Of a DNA stretch of 64,000 nucleotides, positions 46,330-54,490 are shown piece by piece; positions within the stretch are counted from its first letter, which is position 1; every line of letters starts with the position of its first letter. Under the pieces are notes generated by a model, which made no database searches, was not told the origin of the DNA, and saw nothing but the letters and a program-made list of their open reading frames with translations. The DNA comes from Peptostreptococcus faecalis (GTDB lineage: Bacteria; Bacillota; Clostridia; Peptostreptococcales; Peptostreptococcaceae), in NCBI RefSeq assembly GCF_900240845.1, contig NZ_OERU01000001.1, positions 1,075,079 to 1,139,078 on the forward strand, given 5' to 3'. The position numbers and the translations under genes are program-made.

Positions 46330-47004
46330 TTATTTATTATCTAAAACTACTATATCTATGTTTCTTCTTCCAAAGTTCATCATCTGAGAATATGAAGTCA
46401 TAAATATATCTATCTTTGTTCCTTTTATAATACCACCTGTATCATTGGCGATAAATACTTTATCAAAGTATGGTACGTATACCTTTGATCCTAGTGGAAT
46501 AACCTTAGGATCTACTGCTATAGTTCCCCATCTAGGCTTTTGACCTGATGCTGTTATTGTGTGACCTGTATATGCACTTGCATTTGAAACATATTTTTTA
46601 CCAGTTCCTAATACATTCCCCTTTTTGTCATAAAATACATTTTTATTAGTATTAGAAGATGTTGAAGTCTTTTGAGAGTTAGCGTCTTCTTTAATTTCAT
46701 TTCTTAAAACTCCACTATCACTAAAGTTATATTTTTTCCCACCTATACTCTGTACTCCTGTTACCATTACTCCATTACCGTTGAAGTAATACCATAAACC
46801 GTTGACTCTATTCCAGCCATAAGTTCTTTCTCCATTCGCATTTAAATATATGTAATCATTTCCTGATTTACTCCATCCCATATTTGTAGTAAATACATTC
46901 TCAGCAGCTTCTACTGTATCTGCAAAAGATACTCCTATTAAACTAGTTCCTATTGTCGACATTAAAATTAATGCTCCCAATGTAGTTGATATTGCTTTTT
47001 TCAT
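46330..47004 (-). CDS. secreted wall protein: choline-binding-type repeats plus 3D domain
   Basis: 224 residues. A signal peptide (MKKAISTTLGALILMSTIGTSLIGVSFA) is followed by about two and a half aromatic wall-binding repeats of the choline/glucan-binding type (MGWSKSGNDYIYLNANGERTYGWNRVNGLWYYFNGNGVMVTGVQ). The 3D domain forms the C-terminal half: SAYTGHTITASGQKPRWGTIAVDPKVIPLG, IANDTGG and GTKIDIFM with its three conserved Asp. 3D domains resemble the MltA lytic transglycosylase fold, so it may cut or bind glycan strands. The double-psi barrel appears complete. It carries no CWB2 repeats, unlike the other wall proteins here. Confidence 0.87.
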   Translation of the reverse strand: MKKAISTTLGALILMSTIGTSLIGVSFADTVEAAENVFTTNMGWSKSGNDYIYLNANGERTYGWNRVNGLWYYFNGNGVMVTGVQSIGGKKYNFSDSGVLRNEIKEDANSQKTSTSSNTNKNVFYDKKGNVLGTGKKYVSNASAYTGHTITASGQKPRWGTIAVDPKVIPLGSKVYVPYFDKVFIANDTGGIIKGTKIDIFMTSYSQMMNFGRRNIDIVVLDNK

Positions 47005-47075
47005 ATTATTTCTCCTTTATGTTTAGAATATTTCACCCTGTAATTAAATTTGACCTCAATTTCGGCCTCAAAAAA

Positions 47076-47090
47076 GTAACAATTTGTAAC
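47076..47090. promoter_or_regulatory. GTAAC-N5-GTAAC repeat upstream of the 3D-domain gene
   Basis: GTAACAATTTGTAAC is a direct repeat of GTAAC at 10-bp spacing, also read as an imperfect inverted repeat. It resembles the 15-bp site at 47215-47229 and at the amidase promoter. Confidence 0.35.
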
Positions 47091-47214
47091 TTTTATTTCT
47101 TTCACTTACATAGTTTAATATAAAAATTACAAAAAAGCAACTTTTTTTTCAATCTTTTACACCTCATTATAGCCATAATACAGTAATATCAAGTTATAAA
47201 CCGCTAATAAATAA

Positions 47215-47229
47215 ATTACATTTTGTAAC
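47215..47229. promoter_or_regulatory. second copy of the amidase-promoter inverted repeat
   Basis: ATTACATTTTGTAAC differs at one base from GTTACATTTTGTAAC at 6586-6600. It lies about 210 bp before the 3D-domain start, upstream of a TATAAT-like box. Confidence 0.45.
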
Positions 47230-47368
47230 TTTTTTATGACATTCTTTTAGTAAAAAGAAACAAAAAAACTTTTTCCTATTCTTAAAATATTTTTCCTATC
47301 TCCAGATTTGCATAGTTATTTTTATTAATCATCAGTCAATTTTCACTATATTTTATCTACTATATAAA

Positions 47369-47397
47369 TTGACTTTAAACTCCGTTCAGTGTAGTAT
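47369..47397 (+). promoter_or_regulatory. promoter of the ytxH-ytxG pair
   Basis: TTGACT (47369-47374) and TAGTAT (47392-47397) with 17-bp spacing, 38 bp before the ytxH start. Confidence 0.65.
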
Positions 47398-47435
47398 TAT
47401 ATTAAAGAGTACTCAACAATATGGGAGGTGTAATT

Positions 47436-47852
47436 ATGGGTTTAACCAATGTGATTAAGAGAAAAAGAAGAGAAGCTGAAAAAAAGAAAAGAAAAGAAAA
47501 AGCTTTAAAATATGCAAAAATTGCTGCTGCTAGTGCTACAGTCGGAGTAGTGAGTGGTGTCTTAATTGCTCCTCAATCAGGAAAAGAGACTATTGGGGAT
47601 ATAAAAGAAGGCGCTTCAAATACAGGAAAAGCAATAGCAGAGACATCAAAATCTATTTCAGATAAGACTACCCAGTCTATTGAAGACACTAAAAGTAAAA
47701 TCAAAGATTCCAAACACAAAATAAAAGATTATTTTGATAAAAAAGAAGCAGAAATAGAAGTGATTGCACTTGGAGATAGTGCTGATTCTGATGTTTCAAA
47801 TGAAGCAAATTCGAGTGAAGAAATAAATAAAAGCGAAAACGCTGAAAATTAA
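47436..47852 (+). CDS. YtxH domain-containing protein
   Basis: 138 residues from the ATG at 47436, which follows GGGAGGTG; the frame extends five codons further back without need. A basic start (VIKRKRREAEKKKRKEKALKY) leads to AKIAAASATVGVVSGVLIAPQSGKETIGDIKEG, the YtxH glycine-rich hydrophobic segment, then a Lys/Ser-rich helical stretch and an acidic tail. In Bacillus, YtxH is a general-stress protein of unknown function. The next gene is its usual partner. Confidence 0.85.
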   Translation: MGLTNVIKRKRREAEKKKRKEKALKYAKIAAASATVGVVSGVLIAPQSGKETIGDIKEGASNTGKAIAETSKSISDKTTQSIEDTKSKIKDSKHKIKDYFDKKEAEIEVIALGDSADSDVSNEANSSEEINKSENAEN

Positions 47853-47864
47853 GAGGTATATTAG

Positions 47865-48203
47865 ATGACATTTACGATAGACACGCAGACTATTTTGTTT
47901 ATATTGGCCATATTAGGCTGTATAGCCCTTATTTTTTTAATTTTACTCCTAAAGAGGCTAAACGGTTTACTATTGAGCATAGAAACTCTAATTAACCAAA
48001 ATTCAGCAAATGTAAGTTTAACAATTGCAAAACTACCTGGATTAGCTACAAATGTAGATGCCGTAGTAGATAATGCAAAAGACGTCACTGATGTAGCTGT
48101 TGATGTAGCATCAGATGTGTTAGTTGCCAAAGAAAAAATAAAATCTGGAATATCTACATCTCTAGATATTGCTAGCATTATAAAAAATAGTTTCAAAAAA
48201 TAA
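47865..48203 (+). CDS. YtxG/DUF948-like membrane protein
   Basis: 112 residues. One N-terminal membrane helix (TILFILAILGCIALIFLILLL) followed by an amphipathic helical domain of the kind seen in DUF948/YtxG proteins (LLLSIETLINQNSANVSLTIAKLPGLATNVDAVVDNAKDVTDVA). AAGAGGT precedes the ATG, 12 bp after ytxH. The pair order matches Bacillus ytxG-ytxH, but reversed. Function unknown. Confidence 0.7.
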   Translation: MTFTIDTQTILFILAILGCIALIFLILLLKRLNGLLLSIETLINQNSANVSLTIAKLPGLATNVDAVVDNAKDVTDVAVDVASDVLVAKEKIKSGISTSLDIASIIKNSFKK

Positions 48204-48240
48204 AAAATACCCAGGTTTATAAACCTGGGTATTTTTTATT
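48199..48240. terminator. bidirectional terminator between ytxG and rplT
   Basis: A 42-bp perfect palindrome centred at 48219/48220 (CCCAGGTTTATAAACCTGGG core) with A6/T6 flanks. It overlaps the ytxG stop and lies 30 bp past the rplT stop. Confidence 0.9.
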
Positions 48241-48269
48241 ATATGATATTTATTTTAAACTCATAATTA

Positions 48270-48626
48270 TTAAGCTAACTGTGCCTTAGCAACTTCTACT
48301 AGCTTTGTAAATCCTGCTGGATCAGCTATAGCCATTTCAGCAAGCATCTTTCTGTTTACTTCTATTTCAGCCTTCTTTAATCCATTCATGAATTTTGAGT
48401 ATGACATATCGTTCATTCTACAAGCTGCATTGATTCTCTGAATCCAAAGCTTTCTGAAATCTCTCTTCTTTAATCTTCTTCCTATGTAAGCATTGTTTAA
48501 AGCTTTCATAACAAATTGGTTTGAAGTCTTAAATAATTTACTTCTAGCCCCTCTGTAACCTGATGAAAGTTTAATTACTTTTTTATGTCTCTTATGGGCA
48601 TTCATACCCTTTTTTACTCTTGCCAT
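48270..48626 (-). CDS. rplT: 50S ribosomal protein L20
   Basis: 118 residues, standard. [37 protein letters not shown] and [43 protein letters not shown] are diagnostic. It binds 23S rRNA early in assembly and in Firmicutes represses its own operon through the leader RNA upstream of infC. AGGAGG precedes the ATG, 24 bp after rpmI. Confidence 0.98.
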   Translation of the reverse strand: MARVKKGMNAHKRHKKVIKLSSGYRGARSKLFKTSNQFVMKALNNAYIGRRLKKRDFRKLWIQRINAACRMNDMSYSKFMNGLKKAEIEVNRKMLAEMAIADPAGFTKLVEVAKAQLA

Positions 48627-48650
48627 TATAACCCCTCCTAAATACTAATC

Positions 48651-48848
48651 TTACTTATATGGTAACAATTGTGCTATTCTTTTTGCATCACCTTCGCTTA
48701 CTAATGTTCCTTTTCTTAAGTTCATCTTAGTTTTAGGTGATTTCTTTGTAAGTATATGACTTTTATAAGCTTTCGCTCTCTTAAGCTTTCCGCTTCCTGT
48801 TCTTTTTAATCTTTTTGCTGCACCTCTGTGTGTCTTCATCTTTGGCAT
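48651..48848 (-). CDS. rpmI: 50S ribosomal protein L35
   Basis: 65 residues: [33 protein letters not shown], then [16 protein letters not shown]. This is the standard size. GAGGAGG precedes the ATG. Middle gene of infC-rpmI-rplT. Confidence 0.97.
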   Translation of the reverse strand: MPKMKTHRGAAKRLKRTGSGKLKRAKAYKSHILTKKSPKTKMNLRKGTLVSEGDAKRIAQLLPYK

Positions 48849-48873
48849 AACAAAATCCTCCTCTCAATATTAT

Positions 48874-49383
48874 CTATTTTTTTGGATCTATAATCGCAAC
48901 CATATTATTTCCCTCTAATTTAGGGAGTTTACTTGGTTCTCCAAACTCACTTAACATTTCTATAAACTTCATAATTACTTCTCTACCAATATCTTTATGT
49001 CCAAGTTCTCTTCCTCTAAATCTTAGTTCAACTTTTACCTTGTCTCCCTTTTGTAGGAACTTAATAGCATTATTGGCTTTTGTTCTAAGATCATTATCCC
49101 CAATTCCCGGTCTAAGTCTTATTTCTTTTACACTTACTATTTTTTGCTTTTTCTTAGCTTCTTTTTCTTTTCTGGCTTGTTCATATTTGAACTTTCCATA
49201 GTCTAATATCCTACAAACAGGCGGTTGTGCATTTGGAGAAATAGCTGCCAAATCTAAATTCTTTTCAGCTGCTAAATCTAAAGCTTGTCTTAAGCTCATG
49301 ATTCCCAATTGTTCCCCAGTTTCAGAAATTACTCTAACGTCTTTTGCTTTAATTTCTTCGTTGATTGTTAGCTCTTTACTAAT
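48874..49383 (-). CDS. infC: translation initiation factor IF-3, probable ATT start
   Basis: About 169 residues. The N-domain (LTINEEIKAKDVRVISETGEQLGIMSLRQAL), Lys-rich linker (KFKYEQARKEKEAKKKQK) and C-domain (VKEIRLRPGIGDNDLRTKANNAIKFLQKGDKVKVELRFRGRELGHKDIG) are complete. The frame allows a GTG at 49392, but the ribosome binding site AGAGGTG overlaps that GTG and sits exactly six bases before an ATT at 49383, so initiation at ATT is more likely. Use of AUU by infC is a known feedback device in other bacteria. It is the first gene of the L20 operon. Confidence 0.93.
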   Translation of the reverse strand: MSKELTINEEIKAKDVRVISETGEQLGIMSLRQALDLAAEKNLDLAAISPNAQPPVCRILDYGKFKYEQARKEKEAKKKQKIVSVKEIRLRPGIGDNDLRTKANNAIKFLQKGDKVKVELRFRGRELGHKDIGREVIMKFIEMLSEFGEPSKLPKLEGNNMVAIIDPKK

Positions 49384-49392
49384 ACCAGACAC

Positions 49393-49556
49393 CTCTACTT
49401 TCTTTCTTCACAAATATACTTGCAAAATAAAAAGACGGATTAAAAAATCCGTCGTAAGTTCTATACAAAAAGGCAAATTTTGCCTACTTCTGCTGACTTA
49501 TCGACCTTACTAAGCTGTGCCGTAAGGTGAGAACGGATTCTACTTCTTTTTATCAC
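49393..49556 (-). promoter_or_regulatory. L20-type autoregulatory leader of infC-rpmI-rplT
   Basis: A leader of roughly 160 nt contains TTCTCACCTTACGGCACAGC and AAGGTCGATAAG, typical of the Firmicute L20 leader, then GTAGGCAAAATTTGCC, and ends in the terminator GACGGAT/ATCCGTC plus T5 (49428-49453). In the known system, L20 binding favours termination. I matched conserved segments by eye rather than by a covariance model. Confidence 0.75.
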
Positions 49557-49562
49557 TTGTTT

Positions 49563-49591
49563 AGTATATCCCATTTTCGATAATATGTCAA
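49563..49591 (-). promoter_or_regulatory. promoter of the infC operon
   Basis: TTGACA (49586-49591) and TATACT (49563-49568) with 17-bp spacing on the minus strand; transcription starts near 49556. Confidence 0.82.
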
Positions 49592-49595
49592 CAAT

Positions 49596-50462
49596 TTATT
49601 TAGATATTATTTCATATCCGTCTTCTGTAACTAATAACTGGTGCTCCCACTGAGCCGATAAAGAACCATCCTTAGTATATGAAGTCCATCCATTTTTCTT
49701 ATCTAAATAAACTTGAGGCTTACCTATATTTATCATAGGTTCAATCGTAAACATCATCCCTGGAACCATCAACATGCCAGTATCTCTTCTTCCTACATGA
49801 GAAACAAACGGTTCTTCATGGAATTCATTTCCAATACCATGTCCACCAAACATAGTCACAACAGAATAACCTCTTTCTTCTGCGTATTCCTGTATAGCTG
49901 CACCAATATCTCCTATATGTCCCCATGGTTTTACTTGCTCAATGCCTATTTCAAGACACTCTTTTGTAACTTCCACTAGTTTTCTTGCTTCTTCTGATAC
50001 TTCTCCTATCATAAACATTCTAGATGCATCTGAGTAGTATCCATCTTTAATCGTAGATATATCAACATTTATTATATCTCCATTTTTTAGCACTACGCTA
50101 TCTGATGGTATTCCATGACACACTTCATTGTTTATAGATGTACAACAACTTTTTGGAAATCCTTCATAATCAAGTGGCGCTGGTATAGCTCCATGTTCTA
50201 CTGTATATGAATGCACTAACTTATCAATTTCTTCAGTAGTTATACCTTCTTTTATATATTTTGATATATAGTCTAGAACGCCTGTATTTACCTTAGCGCT
50301 TTCTTTTATTTTTTCTATTTCATTCGGTGTTTTTATTGTAAATCTATCAGGCACAATTTCACCTTTCAATTCATGTTCTCTTATTTTTTCATCCATTTCC
50401 ATATGGCATTTTTTATATTTAAGGCCACTTCCACACCAGCACTTATCATTTCTATTTTGCAT
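49596..50462 (-). CDS. map: methionine aminopeptidase with N-terminal SEC-C zinc motif
   Basis: 288 residues. The first 25 residues carry a SEC-C motif (KCWCGSGLKYKKCH), as in other clostridial enzymes of this type, probably for ribosome contact. The catalytic domain begins IKTPNEIEKIKESAKVN and shows CHGIPSD, INVDISTIKDGYYSDASRMF (metal Asp pair), GHGIGNEFHEEPF and MFTIEPMI (His and Glu ligands). It removes the initiator methionine. AGGAGG precedes the ATG. It is monocistronic between the infC promoter and the ECF gene. Confidence 0.96.
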   Translation of the reverse strand: MQNRNDKCWCGSGLKYKKCHMEMDEKIREHELKGEIVPDRFTIKTPNEIEKIKESAKVNTGVLDYISKYIKEGITTEEIDKLVHSYTVEHGAIPAPLDYEGFPKSCCTSINNEVCHGIPSDSVVLKNGDIINVDISTIKDGYYSDASRMFMIGEVSEEARKLVEVTKECLEIGIEQVKPWGHIGDIGAAIQEYAEERGYSVVTMFGGHGIGNEFHEEPFVSHVGRRDTGMLMVPGMMFTIEPMINIGKPQVYLDKKNGWTSYTKDGSLSAQWEHQLLVTEDGYEIISK

Positions 50463-50626
50463 ATCGTCCTCCTATATTAATAGTAATAAAGCTTCCTACC
50501 ATATTATAATACCACAATATTATAATTATAATTACTTTTAAATAAAATATTCTTGTTATTTCTAAATTATCATTATTATATTGTATCGATACTTTTTGTT
50601 TTTATTATCATTTAGCCTATATTCAA

Positions 50627-50655
50627 TTGACTTTTTTAACTCTAAATAATAGAAT
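50627..50655 (+). promoter_or_regulatory. promoter of the ECF S-component gene
   Basis: TTGACT (50627-50632) and TAGAAT (50650-50655) with 17-bp spacing; the short 5' leader of about 30 nt leaves no room for a riboswitch. Confidence 0.75.
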
Positions 50656-50690
50656 TGTATTGTAATTATTCTTTTAAAAGGGGTGTCATA

Positions 50691-51311
50691 ATGAAAAACC
50701 AAAAATTAATGAAGCTTAGTCAAACCGCTATATTAGCTGCCCTTTGCTTTATAACATTCACATTTTTACAAATTAAAATTCCTATACCTGGTGGAGATGC
50801 AACATCGATACATTTTGGTAATGTATTTTTAGTATTAGCAGCTCTTTTACTTGGAGGATTCTACGGTGGACTCGCTGGAGCCATTGGCATGACACTTGCC
50901 GATATTATGGATCCCGTATACATATTAGTTGCTCCTAAAACTTTTATATTAAAGTTTTGTATAGGTTTAATTGTCGGACTGATAGCACATAAATATGCAA
51001 AAATCAATGAAAGTTCAGATAGTAAATATATTTTCAAGTGGGCTTTAATCGCATCTATAGCCGGAATGGCTTTTAATGTGTTTGCAGATCCTTTCGTTGG
51101 TTACTTCTATAAGATTTACATATTAGGTCAGCCTGCTAATGTTGCTTCAATACTTGCAAAATTAAATGCGGGAGTAACTTTTTTCAATGCTATTACAGCA
51201 GTTACCGTGTCTATTTTAATTTATTCTTCACTTAGACCTATTCTTATTAAAAATAATCTTTTACTAGATTATCATATGAAAAAAAATAATTTCAATATAA
51301 GTGCCTCATAG
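50691..51311 (+). CDS. ECF transporter substrate-binding (S) component
   Basis: 206 residues from ATG 50691 (AAAGGGG upstream). Six hydrophobic helices. The opening KLSQTAILAALCFITFTFLQIKIPIPGGDATSIHFGNVFLVLAALLLGGFYGGLAGAIGMTLADIMDPVYI is typical of ECF S components that take up vitamins; the Ala-rich helix 1 is the EcfT contact. The substrate cannot be fixed; pantothenate, folate or another vitamin are possible. No riboswitch is apparent. The energising EcfAAT genes are not in the window. Confidence 0.87.
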   Translation: MKNQKLMKLSQTAILAALCFITFTFLQIKIPIPGGDATSIHFGNVFLVLAALLLGGFYGGLAGAIGMTLADIMDPVYILVAPKTFILKFCIGLIVGLIAHKYAKINESSDSKYIFKWALIASIAGMAFNVFADPFVGYFYKIYILGQPANVASILAKLNAGVTFFNAITAVTVSILIYSSLRPILIKNNLLLDYHMKKNNFNISAS

Positions 51312-51331
51312 TTTTTTTAATAAAAATAAAG

Positions 51332-51376
51332 AAGCGTCCAAGAATTAGTTAAAACTAATTCTTGGACGCTTTTTTA
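51332..51376. terminator. bidirectional terminator between the ECF gene and thrS
   Basis: A 19-bp perfect stem (AAGCGTCCAAGAATTAGTT) with a two-base loop and T6; it serves the plus-strand ECF gene and the convergent thrS. Confidence 0.92.
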
Positions 51377-51414
51377 TTTTTTATTAATTTCTTTTACGTT
51401 TATTCAATTCCGTT

Positions 51415-53340
51415 TTACAGCAATTCCATATCTACATTTTCCCTATCAGAAATCTGCTTTTGAATTTTTTCTAAGAAAGTATTCATTTCCATAGAATCTA
51501 ATTCACCTTCATCTCTTGATCTAACAGAAATTGTTCCGTTTTCTTGTTCCTTTTCTCCTACTACTATCATGTATGGTATTTTTTCAAGCTGTGCTTCTCT
51601 TATTTTGAATCCTACTTTTTCAGCCCTATCATCTAGTTCTACTCTTAAGCCTTCGTCGAATAATCTATCAACTACTTTATTTGCGTATTCATTGTACTTA
51701 TCTGATACTGAAATAACTTTTACCTGACAAGGAGCAAGCCAAACTGGGAATTTACCAGCATAGTTTTCTATAAGTATACCTATAAATCTTTCAATAGATC
51801 CAAGGCAAACTCTGTGAATCATAACTGGTCTATGCTTTTCTCCATCTTTACCAATATATGTAGCATCAAATCTTTGAGGAAGCTGCATATCTAACTGGAT
51901 AGTTCCACACTGCCATGTTCTTCCTATACAGTCTTTTAGATGGAAGTCAATCTTAGGACCATAAAAAGCTCCATCCCCCTCATTTATTATATAGTCCATT
52001 CCTAATTCATCTAATGCACCCTTAAGACCATCTTCAGCGATTGCCCATTCTTCATCTGTTCCCATTGAATCTTCTGGTCTAGTAGACAACTCTACATGAT
52101 ATGTAAATCCAAATTTAGTGTAAACTTGATCTATTAGATTAATTACACCCTTTATTTCATCTCTTATTTGTTCTGGTAACATAAATATATGTGCATCATC
52201 TTGAGTAAAAGCTCTTACTCTCATCAATCCATGAAGTGCTCCAGAAAGTTCGTGTCTATGAACTCTACCTCTTTCAGCAACTCTCATTGGGAAATCTCTA
52301 TATGAATGTAGTTTAGACTTGTAGAAAATCATGGCTCCCGGACAGTTCATTGGCTTAACAGCATAATCTTCTTCATCAATTTCTAAAGTATACATGTTTT
52401 CCTTATAGTGGAACCAGTGACCTGAAGTCTCCCATAATTTTCTATTCAGCATAATAGGAGTTTCTATTTCAACGTACTTATCTTCTCTATGTATTTCTTC
52501 CCAATACTTCATAAGAGCATGCTTTAACTCTACACCTCTAGGTAAAAATAGTGGGAAACCTGGTCCTTCTTCTGGAATCATGAATAATTCCATTTCTTTA
52601 CCTATTTTTCTATGGTCTCTCTTTTTAGCTTCTTCTAACATCTTTAAATATTCATCTAGATCTTTTTTCTTTTCAAAAGAAGTTCCATACACTCTTTGAA
52701 GCATTTTATTTTTTTCATCACCTCTCCAGTATGCACCTGCAATACTTTGAAGCTTAAATGCCTTAATTTTTTTAGTACTTTGAAGGTGTGGTCCTCTACA
52801 TAAGTCTACAAATTCACCTTGTCTATACATTGATATTACTTCATCTTCTGGAAGATCTTCTATCATTTCTACTTTATAATCTTCACCTATTTTTTTCATC
52901 ATGTCAATTGCCACATCTCTTGAAACTTCAAAACCTTCTATCTTCAAGTCTTCTTTGACAATCTTCTTCATTTCTTTTTCTATTTTTTCTAAATCCTCTG
53001 GTACCAACTTATGATCTAAATCAAAATCATAGTAAAAACCATTTTCTATAGAAGGACCTATAGCTATCTTCGCTTCAGGCCAAAGTCTCTTAAGCGCCTG
53101 TGCAAATATATGTGCACTAGTATGTCTAAAAACATCCTTTCCTTCTTCATCTTCAAATCTGTAAAAACTTACCTTTACGTCTTCATTTAATTCTTCATTC
53201 AAACTAGCCATTCTTCCATCAACTGAAGCAACTAATACACTTCTAGCAAATCCATCACTAATCTCTTTTGCTACATCTAATAAAGAAGAGCCTTTTTTTA
53301 CTTGAATTATATTTCCATCTTTCAATTCAACATTGATCAT
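51415..53340 (-). CDS. thrS: threonyl-tRNA synthetase
   Basis: 641 residues from ATG 53340, which has GGAGG at 53349-53353; the upstream ATG at 53355 lies on top of that site. Domains in order: TGS, editing domain (FRHTSAHIFAQALKRLWPEAKIAIGP and WPEAK region; later FVDLCRGPHL), class II catalytic core (MLNRKLWETSGHWFHYKENMYT; NCPGAMIFYKS; VRAFTQDDAHIF) and anticodon-binding domain (LAPCQVKVISVSDKYNEYA). Zinc ligands Cys/His are present. It charges tRNA-Thr and is controlled by a T-box. Confidence 0.97.
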   Translation of the reverse strand: MINVELKDGNIIQVKKGSSLLDVAKEISDGFARSVLVASVDGRMASLNEELNEDVKVSFYRFEDEEGKDVFRHTSAHIFAQALKRLWPEAKIAIGPSIENGFYYDFDLDHKLVPEDLEKIEKEMKKIVKEDLKIEGFEVSRDVAIDMMKKIGEDYKVEMIEDLPEDEVISMYRQGEFVDLCRGPHLQSTKKIKAFKLQSIAGAYWRGDEKNKMLQRVYGTSFEKKKDLDEYLKMLEEAKKRDHRKIGKEMELFMIPEEGPGFPLFLPRGVELKHALMKYWEEIHREDKYVEIETPIMLNRKLWETSGHWFHYKENMYTLEIDEEDYAVKPMNCPGAMIFYKSKLHSYRDFPMRVAERGRVHRHELSGALHGLMRVRAFTQDDAHIFMLPEQIRDEIKGVINLIDQVYTKFGFTYHVELSTRPEDSMGTDEEWAIAEDGLKGALDELGMDYIINEGDGAFYGPKIDFHLKDCIGRTWQCGTIQLDMQLPQRFDATYIGKDGEKHRPVMIHRVCLGSIERFIGILIENYAGKFPVWLAPCQVKVISVSDKYNEYANKVVDRLFDEGLRVELDDRAEKVGFKIREAQLEKIPYMIVVGEKEQENGTISVRSRDEGELDSMEMNTFLEKIQKQISDRENVDMELL

Positions 53341-53416
53341 TTCTAATACCTCCATTTTTTAATATCACAATATAATATTTGGCAATGATATGCATAATAT
53401 TATATTAATTTTTTAA

Positions 53417-53667
53417 ATAAAAAAACTCGCCCCTAAAAATTGGGACGAGTAAATCGCGGTTCCACCCAAGTTGGTGTATAAATACACCCTCTCGAAATGA
53501 CTTTAAGGCAGTCAACCAGACATTTTCACCTAAGCTAATGAGTCTTGCTCAAAGGTAGTTTTCTGATAACTCTTTTCTCGTGAACTTTCAGCCTAAGGTT
53601 CAACTTCTCTGTAGATGATATTTACCATACTCTTCCTTTTTCATAGCATTATATTAATATTTAATGA
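53417..53667 (-). promoter_or_regulatory. T-box riboswitch controlling thrS
   Basis: The minus-strand T-box TGGGTGGAACCGCG (53455-53468) is followed by the terminator hairpin ACTCGTCCC/GGGGCGAGT with T7 (53417-53450). Upstream, Stem I contains AACTACCTTTGAGC, where ACC is a plausible Thr specifier (ACT is the alternative in the same string). The arrangement matches threonyl-tRNA synthetase T-boxes. Confidence 0.93.
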
Positions 53668-53673
53668 TATCTT

Positions 53674-53702
53674 ATATTAACACATAAATTTAATTTTGGC
53701 AA
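53674..53702 (-). promoter_or_regulatory. promoter of the thrS T-box transcript
   Basis: TTGCCA (53697-53702) and TAATAT (53674-53679) with 17-bp spacing on the minus strand; start near 53667. Confidence 0.68.
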
Positions 53703-53754
53703 TATTCTTTTATTATTTACTAATTTAAATCTTAAATAATTCGCTTCCACTTAT

Positions 53755-54441
53755 TTAAAAAACTATTAATCCTCCATAGTCTTTTAATTTATTAGAATCT
53801 AAATTCATTATTTTTTTGCCTTTTTTATCAATAAACTTTTTTATACTGTTACTATTGGGATGTTCATTTATATTTCCAAAAAAACAAATATTGTCATTTC
53901 CCAGTTGAGCTGATGCTCCTCCAATAAATCCGTAATTCATGCCTTGCAATTCTATATTTCCCTCTTCAATCTTTAAAATATCTAAATCAGTATTTTTTAA
54001 TGTCTTAAATATACCTTCATCAGAAGTAATTAATGAATTTTCATCAACACAGCAAATTGAACAATTAGCATAACCTTGATTTATATTGATAAATTTAGCA
54101 TCTATCTCTTTTAATCTGCTAATTAATCTTTCATCTATATAATTAAAATTCCCAATAGCATATTTTCCTGTGTAGCATAAATTGTATTTTACATCAGAAG
54201 GATATGATTTATCTAAAAATGAATCACCTTCAATTAAGAGATACTTATTTTTAAAATCAGCATCTTCTATAATTTTTTTATAGTATGAATATGACTCTTT
54301 TGAAGAAATAAAGTTTTTTCCATCGAAAAAAAGAGAAATATCCACATGACCTGATAGAGAGGGATGCACGTTAGTATTGTTGAATGAATCATATATTTTA
54401 TAACCTAGTTTTTCTAAGTTATTTTTCATCTGATCTTCCAT
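53755..54441 (-). CDS. DUF6873-like protein, possible guanidino-modifying-enzyme fold
   Basis: 228 residues, cytoplasmic. HPSLSGHVDISLFFDGK, NQGYANCSICCVDENSLITSDEGI and GMNYGFIGGASAQLGNDNICFFGNI repeat the beta-beta-alpha character and the His/Asp/Cys spacing of the DUF6873 GME-fold family, which resembles arginine-modifying enzymes. Whether it is catalytic is unknown; Cys in SICC would be the candidate nucleophile. Two ATG codons four residues apart (54441 and 54429) have similarly weak sites. It begins 49 bp downstream of the GT4 gene. Confidence 0.65.
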   Translation of the reverse strand: MEDQMKNNLEKLGYKIYDSFNNTNVHPSLSGHVDISLFFDGKNFISSKESYSYYKKIIEDADFKNKYLLIEGDSFLDKSYPSDVKYNLCYTGKYAIGNFNYIDERLISRLKEIDAKFININQGYANCSICCVDENSLITSDEGIFKTLKNTDLDILKIEEGNIELQGMNYGFIGGASAQLGNDNICFFGNINEHPNSNSIKKFIDKKGKKIMNLDSNKLKDYGGLIVF

Positions 54442-54490
54442 CCTATAATCTACTATTACCCTTTTAATATAAATTCACACCTTTCTTTTA

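Larger units (their letters stand above)
47005..47435. other. 431-bp divergent regulatory region
   Basis: No gene is seen. For the minus-strand 3D gene there are TATAAT- and TAAACT-type -10 boxes and the motif copies at 47076-47090 and 47215-47229. For the plus-strand ytxH gene there is a promoter at 47369-47397. The leader of the 3D gene could be over 100 nt, but I recognise no riboswitch fold in it. Confidence 0.6.

Noticed and set aside
47005-47240. Possible cyclic di-AMP (ydaO-type) riboswitch before the 3D-domain gene
   Set aside because: Such riboswitches often control wall hydrolases, but the conserved GC-rich core is absent here.
50520-50690. Vitamin riboswitch before the ECF S-component gene
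   Set aside because: A good promoter lies only about 30 nt before the start region, leaving no space for an aptamer, and no conserved TPP, FMN or folate motif is visible.
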